Of a stretch of 64,000 bases of DNA, positions 1 to 11,343 are shown piece after piece. Both the position numbers and the translations under genes were made by a program. This DNA is from Scatophagus argus (Eukaryota > Chordata > Actinopteri > Scatophagidae). Each line of letters begins with the position of its first letter. Positions within the stretch are counted from its first letter, which is position 1. The DNA is taken from the NCBI RefSeq assembly GCF_020382885.2, contig NC_058511.1, positions 3,999,501 through 4,063,500 of the forward strand, read 5' to 3'. The notes under the pieces are model-generated. The model searched no databases and was not told the origin of the DNA. It worked only from the letters and a program-made list of their open reading frames with translations.

Positions 1-412
1 ATCATCAGTCAGATTGTGAAGTTAGTTTCCCATCAGTTCGCACACAGCTGGGCTCCCAAAGCGGCACGAATTAAGGACAAACGGGAGTAAATGTAAAATT
101 AATGTGCAGTGGACTTACTTACCAATTTAATCACGACACGACAGCGCCACCTGGTGGCACATGTGTGGATCACACCGTGACCTTCACACGATCAGAGTCC
201 GCAAAGGAGGTCAGGAGATTCGTGTCAGTCGACATGACTGAATCCAGCGGTGCGAGGAAGCATTCAGATACCTTACTGAAAAGTACAAATACCACACTGT
301 GAAAATACTCTACTATGGTAAATCAAAGTATAATTAAGATTATGTAAATGGCAAATGTTTTATCACATTGTGAAACCAGGAGTCTGAAATGCTTTTGCAT
401 GAACAATAAATT

Positions 413-560
413 ATCAGAATCAGAATCAGAATCAGTTTTATTTGCCAAGTACGTGTGACCACACAAGGAATTTGACTCCGGATTTTTCTCTCTCCTGTGC
501 ACCATACAAAATACAAAATAACTAATAATAATAATAAAAAAATGAAGAATAAAGTTTTCA
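413..560 (-). repeat. truncated LINE/SINE-like 3' end with hexamer tail
   Basis: Read on the minus strand, a short stretch ends in a tandem GATTCT tail (plus strand 413-435) preceded by a 'ggcaaataaaac' motif. This is the kind of 3' end seen in many fish genomes for 5'-truncated non-LTR elements. Only about 150 bases remain and there is no coding part. The family cannot be named from this fragment, and the 5' limit is approximate. Confidence 0.5.
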
Positions 561-2609
561 CAAGAAGAAAAAAACAAGATATATTTATATTTTATAAAAA
601 CTTTATATTAAAAAAAATGCCACAATCTAATTAACTGGCAAGCTAAATTGCTTCAGCTGTACTGTAATATATTTTATAAACTCTTCATATGTTGTGTATG
701 AAAAATCTTTATTTATAACTTGCAACCAAAGCTGACTGATAAATATCATGGAGTAAAACGTGTAAAAATGACCTCTTTATGTTTCAGCTATGATTAATCC
801 AATGTTGTGTATTGTTGCTGATGTAAGTTTCAGATCAGAAAGAGGAAAGACTCGACCACAGGGGGAATTCACCTCATCACATTATTTATTACTACCTTTG
901 AAGTATTCTCGAACTGAGACTGACTGAAATGACCGAATGAATGTCTCTAAGCTGCAGTGTTTGCTGGAGGTGTCGTGGCACAGAAGCAGAAACTGATCCA
1001 CGTGTTTGTGGTGGTGTCACCTTCAGTGAGTCAGTGGGACTTTGTAGTTCAGCTTCTGTGTGGTCACGTCATTTGAATATAAGATGTCAGGGATATTTTG
1101 CTGTTAAACAAACGTCACTGTAATTGTAAATGCTAATGACTAATCTAATCCAGAATATCAAGAATTTCCCAGTTAGTCAAGTCAGGAGGTATTTTATTGC
1201 CAGTAGTGAAAAGCACACTTAGCATCACTGTTAGTTATTGTACTGTAGATAAAAAAGGTAAATCACATGTATTTCTTTTAAAAAAAAGACAAAAAAATAG
1301 CCATTAAAATTTCAGAAAGCTCAGTGTCAGCTAATTGCTTGTTTTATACATGCAACTGTTAAAAACCTACAAATATTTTGAGATTAAAATGTTTTTGCTG
1401 ACCTTGGACGCAGTAGCTGAGAAAGAAATCTCACCACAGTGTCCATTTAGTACATGTTTCATCATATCATCCTATTCAACCAGATGGAGATTTTTTTGAA
1501 CATTTTAAGGACATGTCTATGCTGTCTTGAAAGCTCAGACTGACCCTGTTCAGTTAACAGGGACAGCGATGCATTAGATGCAGTGCAAGGGAGGCATCTA
1601 GCTGAAGCTAATTTGCAGAATAAAAACAGGATGGAAAAAAACAGGAGAGATAAAACAGATCGAAAAGTTTTGCGTCACAAAGACAAAAAGTAAACGCTGG
1701 AGAACGCTTGAAAGATGGCTTAAACATTTAGCTGTTTAACTGATGGGAACAGCGGCAAATTCTTCAAGCTCAACACATGGCTGGGACATCCCTTTGGCCT
1801 ACAGTGATCAACATGCATACCTGATACTGTGCTGTTGCCCAGTTTCCCACTTCTGTATTATCCCCCCTCTCAGCCTGTCTCCCTTTGTTTCATTTCACCT
1901 TTTAACCACCCTCTGCTGATTAAAGGCAAATGAAAATCCCCAAATAAAAACTCTGAAACCCCCTATGGTCATCCTGTTTATTTGTCAGGCAGATACACGT
2001 AGAGACAGACTTCTTCCATCAATGTGCCCAACTATCGCCGGCAGAGCAGCGAGGAGGTCTGAGTGGTCGCCGCTGGCTGTTATTTGTGTGAGAGTGTGAG
2101 ATGAACCCTTGGGGCCCCATGCAGCAAAACACAGGAATGCACCCTGATCTGGGAGGATTTTTTTGTGTGTTAAGACCTGATTTATTGGCCCAACAAAGAC
2201 AAAGACTCTTAACTGTTAAAGAGACAGAGCCGGGATATAAGATGGGCTACAATAATTGATTTGGGTAATCACATAGTACAGTGCTGCCCAAAGAAAACCT
2301 GCGAGCTCCATTAAAACGTCTGCTCTGCATCACCTTTTCAAGCGCCGTGCCATCTGTTTCAGGCTTTGTGAGAGCTGGTGTGTGTTTAGATGGCTTCATC
2401 TTTTCTTCTCTTTGTGGTCGTGGTGTCAGTGTGCCTGTGAATCTTCTGCTTTGGGTGAAATATCTTGTCAAAATGTTTTGGTGAGCTTCCACTTAGTATG
2501 TCTATATCAATAATTATAGATTGGAATTGACCACCATGTTTATTTTTTAATGACTGTTGTCGGTCCAAACTGGAAGCTGTGATTCCTCCCTCGTATGGCT
2601 GTTAATTTC

Positions 2610-2890
2610 ATTGATGTCTTGGACCTTTTCTCTAGCGCCCCCATGAGGCTGACATTTTTTTGCTTTTCCATGAAATGACTTGACAACCTTTGGAGGAATT
2701 TCCATCACTCATTGTTGGATGCATTGATGGAAGAGTAACTCAGTTAACTCAAGTGCTGTGCTCCACTTTCTGCTATCACTTGCTGTATACATCTTCTTCC
2801 ACCACTGTTGGATGGTTCAACACGCACTTTGGTACAGAACTTTTGTCTCCTGACTTTTCATCTAGTGCCACCATAGGTTCAGCACTATTC
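2610..2890 (+). repeat. decayed fish interspersed repeat
   Basis: Phrases such as 'tctctagcgcccccatgagg', 'gaaatgacttgacaac' and 'ttggatggttcaac' match, with many changes, a dispersed repeat I recognise from perch-like fish genomes. A further fragment of what looks like the same family lies near 62110-62190. There is no coding capacity. Boundaries and family are uncertain. Confidence 0.4.
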
Positions 2891-3065
2891 TTTATTCTTG
2901 TACATTCTTTACCTTTTTAAATTTACTCCTCTCCCTCTTTGTTTTTATCTGTCTTTCCTTTTTACTGTGTGGCATGTCTGTACTCGGCAGTGGAAAGCAG
3001 GCATACTCAACATTCCTAAGGAGTGTCTGAGAGTCCAACTACTCTGACAGGCGGAAGAAGGAAAG

Positions 3066-3098
<33 letters not shown>
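3066..3098 (+). repeat. CT/CA microsatellite
   Basis: A short CT run passes into an uninterrupted CA run of about 12 units. It is a simple sequence repeat in intergenic DNA with no sign of function. Confidence 0.85.
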
Positions 3099-3099
<1 letters not shown>

Positions 3100-3504
3100 A
3101 AAGCCAAGTTTAAAGAAGCTACTGTAATGATGTGTACATGCTGATATTCTCTCAGTGTGTACAGTTATTAAAAGACTTTACAGGATGAATGATCTTGCAG
3201 TTCTCAAAGCAGAGGACATGGGAAACGCCCGTAACAAGCACAGAAGTACTTATATATGACATCACTTTGCTTGACTCACAGCTGGGATAGTCACCGCACC
3301 AAATGCCAGCTTGCCATGAAAACTGAAACACACCCCGGCTAAGACAGATGCACAAGAAACAAGCCGCCATATTGGATCATTGGATATATTTAATTCACTG
3401 TGGTAATGGGAGCCTTGCGCCTAAATGTCCGAGTAACTTATACAGTAACATTTGCCCTCTCTGACAATCTAAGATACGCCCTTTTACCTCTCAATGTGTG
3501 CAAA

Positions 3505-3660
3505 GATAGCCAATCACATTAGGGTATTTGATGAAATGACTTTAATGTGGACCAATCAGAGGCGTGAATTCTGACAGAAGGGGCGGGACCAAGGCGTGTC
3601 TGCGGGTCTAGGGTGTCGCCGTAGTGGCTCCCATTCGAAGGCGACGGCGGTCGTCTATAT
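3505..3660 (+). promoter_or_regulatory. probable RAB10 core promoter
   Basis: Two plus-strand CCAAT boxes (3510-3514 in gccaatcac, 3552-3556 in accaatcag) precede a GC box (gggcgg around 3581). A short AT-rich 'ctatatttcgg' follows near 3654, with CpG-richer sequence after it. The spacing of CCAAT boxes, GC box and a leader of roughly 550-600 bases before the RAB10 ATG fits an NF-Y/Sp1-type housekeeping promoter. The transcription start is inferred. Confidence 0.45.
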
Positions 3661-3782
3661 TTCGGTTCTAATCTCTCCAGTGGAAAAGCGAAATAACTTA
3701 GATCAGACAGTGAATTTGACACAATTCTGCGTTGAGATTTTTTTCAAATTCTTCTCGGACGAGCTTGTGGCAAGGCACTGGA

Positions 3783-3812
3783 ATGACGGGGTGTGCCGAG
3801 AATTTGAATTAG
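3783..3812 (+). other. short upstream ORF in RAB10 leader
   Basis: ATG at 3783 opens a nine-codon frame (MTGCAENLN) ending in TAG at 3810-3812, inside the presumed RAB10 5' leader. A second, two-codon uORF (ATG CTA TAG) lies at 3958-3966. Neither overlaps the RAB10 start. They could damp translation if the leader is unspliced and starts upstream of 3783. That start position is an inference. Confidence 0.35.
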
Positions 3813-4213
3813 CTCGCCGTTAGTTTGAAGAAAGAGTGAGTCGGGGTAGAGAGAGAGAGAGAGTGAGGAGCCATTTTGTCCCGACTGTGTGGGAGAAAAG
3901 AAAGAGTGGAAAAGGGGAATCACACGGGAGGATATCTTATTTTTGCTTTCCGTTCTCATGCTATAGGGGGGAAACAGTCGGGCTTGGGATAAATCACTTC
4001 TCGGACACGTCTACGAGCACGTTATTTTGGGTGGTATTTAGCCTACTAGCTTGCCAAGCTAATCAACAAATCCCAGATTGTTAACTGTTAACAGTCAGGA
4101 GAAGCGGGGCAGTTGTTTGGATTGGCGAAGGAGCTGACTCTGTACTTTACATAGACTTGCTAGATTATCGGATTTTTGTATCTCGTCTGGGTGAACACAA
4201 GCTTTTTTTCCCA

Positions 4214-7200
4214 ATGGCGAAGAAGACGTACGACTTGCTGTTCAAGCTGCTTCTGATCGGAGACTCGGGCGTGGGGAAGACCTGTGTGCTGTTCCGCTTC
4301 TCTGACGACGCCTTCAACACAACCTTCATCTCCACCATAGGTAAGAACACTTTGGAGCACAGGCACTGGATGGTGTGTTGTTACAGGGGGTTTCTTATTT
4401 TGTTGGACACACGTCGGAGGTACTTTGACAGTTGGGTGACTCGCCTGTCTCCCCTGCAGCTGGAAATGGTAGGCTGGACATATTTGGTTAGCCAATATGC
4501 TATCAACGTGCACTGGCTGGCTGACGTTAGCCGCTGTCCAGGCCTGCACAGGTTAGCTTGAAAGCTATTTGTGTAGCTTCATGAGCGCTTTGCTCAAACC
4601 CAGCCACCCATGTTTAGAGGGACTATGACTTTACTAGCAATACATGATTATTTTTTATTATGGTTTAGCTTGCCAGTAATGCCAAGTAGAACTGGTTTAT
4701 ATGCCAGAGGAATTGCTGTCATGTCACTTGACCCGGTGGCTAGTGAGCCATCTAGGCTAGCTCTGAGTAGCAGTACAGGGCCGTGGTGCTGTTAAAAAGA
4801 CACTGAAAACTGCTCCCTACTTAACTGTCAGGCATTTACATCTCAGCATCATGGTATATAACTGCAAGGGTTTATTCCTGTTACGAATTACACCCTAAAG
4901 GCTTCACATATCTTGGTCTCTGTTCGAAATTATAAATGCCACACAAGTAAAGCCTCTTAAAAGCAGCGATAGGATAAGTAACAGGAAGATGTACTTCAAA
5001 TGTCAGAAGGAAAATAAAGTGTATAGTTGCTGTCATCTCGTCATTATTGCTACAGTAATGTGTAAGCAGCATTTTAAGGCACTGTCACTGGTGGAGGCGG
5101 TGCTGTTTTAACTTAAATTAACTGCGGCGTAGTCTAATCTAGAGCAATAAATTATACCCTGCGAGAAGATCACATTTGGGTTTGTGATGTAACTGGTGAC
5201 TATAGCTGTCACATAATTGTAGTGCATAGACAAGGACATTTTCTTCTAAAAAAAGTAACTGTGTGTTGAGTATAAGGTGGCACAATCTGTTGCTTGAAAA
5301 TACTGAAGTACAAGCACCTCTATTTTGTATTCAAGTAAATGTACGTAGCTACTCTCCATGACTGAAAGAAAACCATAAACAATTCATCATGATGGCATCA
5401 TCAGCTTTTTTTCCCCCCCTCTGACCTCTATGCATGCATCCAACATCACGCTCACATGAGTCAAGTGTCAAACTATGTAAAAATCCCATCACAGCCCAAG
5501 TGAAGGCTCCATTTACTCCTGTTGCTTAAGATCAGTGCTGAGTAATGTAACATTAGACATGTTTTCCTGCACCGCTCGAAGCTGGCTGTTTGCAATTCAC
5601 AGGCAGTATATCCTTCATCTTTTGATTGAGCTTTAATTTTAAGCCCAGATTTTCGTAACTTGTTGACAACTCCTCTTGACTGCATTGCCCAAGAACTCAC
5701 AACGATAATGGGCGACAATGTTTCCTGTGGCAACCAGGTTAGATTAGATTTGTTGAGGAACAGCAATGAACAATTGCTGTTTTGCAAAGCTTGCTGTCAC
5801 ACATAGGTGTTTGTGTTTATGCTTATGCTAATGTTTTGTCTTTGCTTTGTCTTGCAGTCTGCCTGTTTGTGTTGTGCTACACTCAAAAGATTGTCACAAA
5901 CTGTGATGTCAAATTTGAAACGAAATTATTAGATTATGTGACTGATTTGACTTCATCTCCACCACATCAGAGCTTGTGATGATGGTCATGTGTAGACTGA
6001 CAGGTTCTTAAGCAGTCAAAGACAAATGGTGACCTTTGCTTCTTGTAAGGGTGTTGTTCTTGCCAAGTTGGATAGTAAGTCAAGTATTGCAGTGTTTGTA
6101 GCAGAGCAGCTGCGAGTGTTGTTTTAGAAAAATGTAATTATATTCAACATACTGTAATTACCACCCCCTCAGCAAAAGTTTAGAATAAGCTCCAAAAGAA
6201 CCTGTTTCACATGACGGATAATGTGCTTGACCCTGTCAAAGTAGGAGTGTGTGTCCATATTGTAAACATACTATTTGTCTAATTAATCCCAAAACTTCGG
6301 TACACACAGGGTTAAGAGTTTTTATGATAGTTAGAAAAAATACTTAAAATATGAATAATACCAGAAACAATGATGATCATAGTGCTTGAACAACAGTTTT
6401 CATCCATTCACAAGCTTCTGTCTCAGCTTGTCTTTGTTCTCCATCCGTATTCAAAACAAAGCAGTATGAATTGTAGTAGGCTGTAAAAAGTTGGGAATAT
6501 AGAGAACATAGTCTCTCAGCAGACCATCGGGGGCTGTGATTGTTAATAATACAGTAAGTGTGAAATTATTGTGATGTAGATATTTCCTTTTGGTTCTTCT
6601 GAAAAATGAGGGCATGTTCTCCTTGCAGTCAAAGGATCTTTGATCAGATTACTGTGAGGTGATAGTCATGTACACAGTGATTATTCAGCTGATTATTTCC
6701 TCTATTAATCTGTTACCATATAAAATGTTACAGAATAGGGCATACTTTTCAGAATTGTCTTCCACTCAAGGTGGCATATCCATATGCCTCACCAATGAGC
6801 CAAAACCTAAAGACAGCCAATTCATTATCACATAGGCAAAAAAGAAGAAGCAAAAAGTCACTACTGAGAAGCTGAAACTAATTAATTTTTGGCTTTTGTA
6901 CTTAAAAAAATGCTTAAGTGATCAGTTAGTTGTCACTTAAATTGCTGTAGATCAACTAATTGATAATTTTTTTTTTCAGCTCTAAATTTATGATTAATGG
7001 ACAGTTGCAGTCATGATTTAATAAATAACTTTCGAAGAATATTAACACAAACCTCTTCGTGTACGTCGATCTGCTTTGACTGATGTCTGATCAGTGAGTT
7101 CATTGTTTTGCCCAGTATTTTGTCGGCTGTGATGGTTGGTAATGTTTTGGCATACAGTACCGTAAGCTCAGTGGATGCAGCTGATGTATCATAGCACTGT

Positions 7201-10200
7201 AGTGCTGCAAGTACGTGCAGTCATTAAATCACTAGATTCCATCCTGGCAAGCAATATTTAAAATGATGTCATAAAAAATTTACTTTCAGAAAAGGTCCAA
7301 ACCAGGTATAGCCCTTGATAACCAGGACATGTGAAACAGGAGTGTGTTCTTCCTCTGACACGGTACTCATACCTTTGGAGACACAGATGCACAGCTGCTT
7401 CTCAAAATACCCCCACTGGAAACCCCCTCCTCTTTCATCAGCCACTTATCTTCATTTCCAGTCTCTCTTGGCTCTTTCCTCCTGCATGTTAGAGGTTATG
7501 CATATTAAGTGTGCTGAATATGCATGATGTTGCGATCTGAAATCTCTTTCCACAACACATCGTGAATTTTGCATGGAAACTGGCGATGGCTAAAGTGAGG
7601 AATTCATACTTGTGGTATGACTGGTTCTTAAGGGATTATAAAGAAAGCCGGCCATAAACCATGTGGTCTCTGTTTTTCAAGATGTCCAGTTCAGCGTCAG
7701 GCTGTGATGGAAAGTGTCATTCTCCTCTGATGTGTGCCCATTTTTCCTGTGATTGGGTAAACGTGTGATTGCACAATACACATATTTTCTTGACAACTTG
7801 CCAGTACACGTCACCAGGAAAAAAAACACAAATTCACTCAGTGTTTTTACTGCTCACCAGGAATACACAAATATGAAGTCATCCCTGTTGAACTTGATTT
7901 TTTTTTTGTTTGTTTGACAGCACAACGTTAAGTCATGCACTGCATTATGCCCAGCATTTAATTAGTGCATCCTTACTCCTGTTGAATGTTTTTGATAAAG
8001 TGTCAACATGGGCATATTAAACTGTTTCTCACTTTCAAAACTTCTGTCTTCCTCTTGCCTTTGTCTTGTTTTGTGTCTGTCTTTCTGTCCCTCCCTCGTT
8101 CTCTTGGGGGACTGCCTAATATTTAGTGAGTCACACCTTGGCAGGCAGTTCCCTCATTATTCTGTGGCCCTGCCCCACCTAGAGCACAGCTGTTTCTTGG
8201 ACTTTTTAACCAACCACAGTTTCTGTCCAGAGCTGAACCGACAGCTCACCATTTAGCTGCAAAATACAACTTCTTGGCCAAAAAGTTCCAGTCATGAGTC
8301 ACTCCTTTTTTAACTAGCCTCCCTCAGAGCTTCATGAGTATCATGAGTAAGATGACCCTGATGTTGTGAACACTATAATTTATTAGGATTGTTTATTTAC
8401 ATTTTGCTTTAGCCTCTTCTGTTTGTTAGTTCCTGTTGCAGGTAGAACCTGGTAAAAGTTACTCTTTTAAATTTTCTTGCCCAAATAATGATTATAGTTC
8501 TATTTTTGATAAATTGTTTAGTTGATCAACAGAAAATGTAGTGCAGATTCCATGTTGCTGATTTGAGGCACTTTTCATTTGCTTTGTTCAGCTTTTAAAA
8601 TGAGAGGATTTCCTTTTATGATGTTAAATCAGATTACCAAAGATTAATTGATCAGTCAAGAAAATAACTGATATATTAATGGATAATGAGTGGCCCTAGT
8701 TTACTATGTAAATTGTCCAAAACCAGTAATAAATGCACAGTACAACTCAGATGCTAAAGTGATGTCTTCATGCATACTTATTTGTTCCCAGTAACTCTTT
8801 AATACACAAATATAGTCAGACTGTATTGATATAAAATGGAGAAAAGCAGCAGAAGCTCACCTTGGAGAAGCTGCCCCCGGACACTTGGGGTTGGTAAATG
8901 CCCAAAAGAATGAATTCGTTATGAATCATTTTGGCCCCAACATTTTTCTAAATGTTCTGGAATTACAACATATTTGTTATTTTGCTGTACCAAAAATCTT
9001 CTAATTCAGAGTGAGTCAGTTAACCACAAGAGTATTCTCAATACTGTTAATTAATTAGTCTCAGCACTCGAAATGAACGGGCTTAAAAAAATTAAATAAA
9101 TAATAATGAATGCGAAACAGTTGGTCGTGAAAGACTTGAGGGCAGAGAAAACGTGGAGTGTCCTTGTGTCAGAAAAGAAAATTAAATCCAAAGTCCAACC
9201 AGAATGGAAACTGAAATAAGTCAGTTTCCACATTGAAAAACATGCACACGTAGGAAAAACTGCGTGCTCTCCCACCACAGTCTGTCATCTCATGGCACCA
9301 TCAGTCCAAAAACCAAAAGTCATAAAAAATAACCTTACTGCCTCAGTGCCGGCCATCGCTAATACTCAAATATTCATCATATCATGTTTCTAACGAGCTG
9401 CATTCAAGCACAGGTTTTACAGTTGAAAGGTTATTGCAGTGCATGTAAACACATTGTCAGTTTTCCTTCTTAAACCTGGTGTGTATGTGTGTGTGTGTGT
9501 GTGTGTGGACCCATTGTTCGCCAGCTGCTGATCCCACAGCTGTCTGCTGATAGGCTCAAGGTCTGGGCATGACACTGCAGAATCAGGAAAAGATAATGTT
9601 ATTGTCTTTCTGATGGAAACACTTGTCACTCACTTTCCATTTCCCTCTCTCCCTAAAAGTCTCTCTTTGGGTGTTTCTGTTGTTCACGTCCATATTTTTG
9701 ATTTTTGCTTCTACAGGAATAGACTTCAAGATCAAAACTGTTGAATTACAAGGAAAGAAGATCAAACTACAGATCTGGTGAGTCGGTGGACTGTTTTTGA
9801 GACATGTAGTTTTTTAGTTTGTATGCCATATATTTGTGTAAGCCAAGGTTCTCTGTGTAGCGGAGTACAGAGTCATGTTCAATTCAGCTTCTTCTCTTTG
9901 TGCCTTGTCACATCGTGGTGAAACATCTGTTTGACATACCTCCCTCTAGACCAGAAATATGCTAGAACAGGAAATGGTCATTGGCCCATCAGGACGTCTG
10001 CTGCAGGGTTAAGATTGTTGTCCACAGCAGCTGATTTTCCTCAGCTGAAATGACTTCATTTTTAACATTTTCTTCAACCAATACAATCAAACATGAACCC
10101 TATACTCAGGCTGGCAGGTGAGATTTGATAAGATTCCATGTAAGGGCTGCAACTAACAATTATTTTCATCATTTATTAACCTCCATTTGATTGATTTGCT

Positions 10201-11302
10201 ATTTGTTGGTGCTTGTTTTGACACAGCTGTCTTGGTACAGTATAATAATCTTGAAAAATGTGTGCTCCTGTTTACAGTCTTGCTCATCTGATCTTCGTGA
10301 AAATATGAAACAATGCAAAACTCCCAGTTTGCATCCAGTTTTGGTTCTTGATATAATAATCATGTTTGGCCGAATACTGTCCATTAAATCTCTCCTGTGG
10401 CTGTATATATTCCAGTCTCAGTCCACTTCACATTTTCCTTTTTTTTTTCCTGTCCAAGCACATCATGTCTGGGTTTAATCTTCACTGTGCAGCCTGAGCA
10501 CTCAGAGATGTGGTCATGCTCACCAGATTCAATAAAATCTACCTTTTGCTCAGCTAGCTTTAATTTTGAATGTCATAGTGAGACAGCTATTGTGATAGTA
10601 GGTTTGATTTGCTCATGTGAGCCTGGTGCTTCTGGGCTTCTTCTCATTTTCTGTATCAGCAGTGATAGATGGATGTTGGCAGGGTTTCCCCAGATAGCAA
10701 AATGTCATAGTTGAGATGCATGCTAGTGCAGACGTGTGAGGGACATAGTTAGCCTGCAGTAGATTTTAATGTGTGTGTTTATGAGGTTCAACTTGACATG
10801 TCAGGGTGACCAAGCTCACAGAGTTGTTTGTCTGCACAAGAAGTGCTTTTTCTGCTCAGAGTTAAAATTGTCCTGATGGAGCCTTAGATATTTAAGACTT
10901 CCATCTGCCTCTTTAGGTGATTAAAGGAACTGTATTACAATGATTGATCTCTGGCACACCTTACAATGGCAATTGAGGAGTAAGCAGACCAGGTAGAGAT
11001 TAGTGGTAATGTGTCTGTATGCTAAATATTATTTATTTTCTGTCTCAGACAAAACATTTCAATACTTTTTACTGTTGTGTTGCCACTCTCATACTTTGTA
11101 TTACAATACAAGAAAGCAATGAATATGAACTGTGTGTGTGTGTGTGTGTGTGTGCGTGTAGGGACACAGCGGGCCAGGAACGGTTCCACACCATCACCAC
11201 CTCCTATTACAGAGGAGCCATGGGCATCATGCTGGTCTACGACATCACCAATGCTAAGAGCTTCGAAAACATCAGCAAATGGCTGCGCAACATTGACGAG
11301 GT

Positions 11303-11343
<41 letters not shown>

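Larger units (their letters stand above)
1..3500. other. intergenic region upstream of RAB10
   Basis: I see no convincing exon here. Open frames are short, lack paired splice sites and do not resemble known proteins. The stretch is AT-rich and holds a truncated retroelement-like tail near 413-560, a decayed interspersed repeat near 2610-2890 and a CA microsatellite near 3066-3098. The rest looks like unconstrained spacer. A distal regulatory element could be present but nothing visible marks one. Confidence 0.6.

Noticed and set aside
4157-4213. In-frame 19-codon N-terminal extension of Rab10
   Set aside because: The extension begins at TTG, not ATG, and Rab10 proteins start at MAKKTYDLL; the ATG at 4214 is the first in frame.
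4160-4549. 129-residue open frame on the minus strand over RAB10 exon 1
   Set aside because: Antisense shadow of a highly conserved exon; no splice or promoter support and no known similarity.
10191-10714. Two overlapping open frames of about 100 residues in RAB10 intron 1
   Set aside because: Hydrophobic, compositionally biased translations of AT-rich intron without splice sites or similarity to known proteins.
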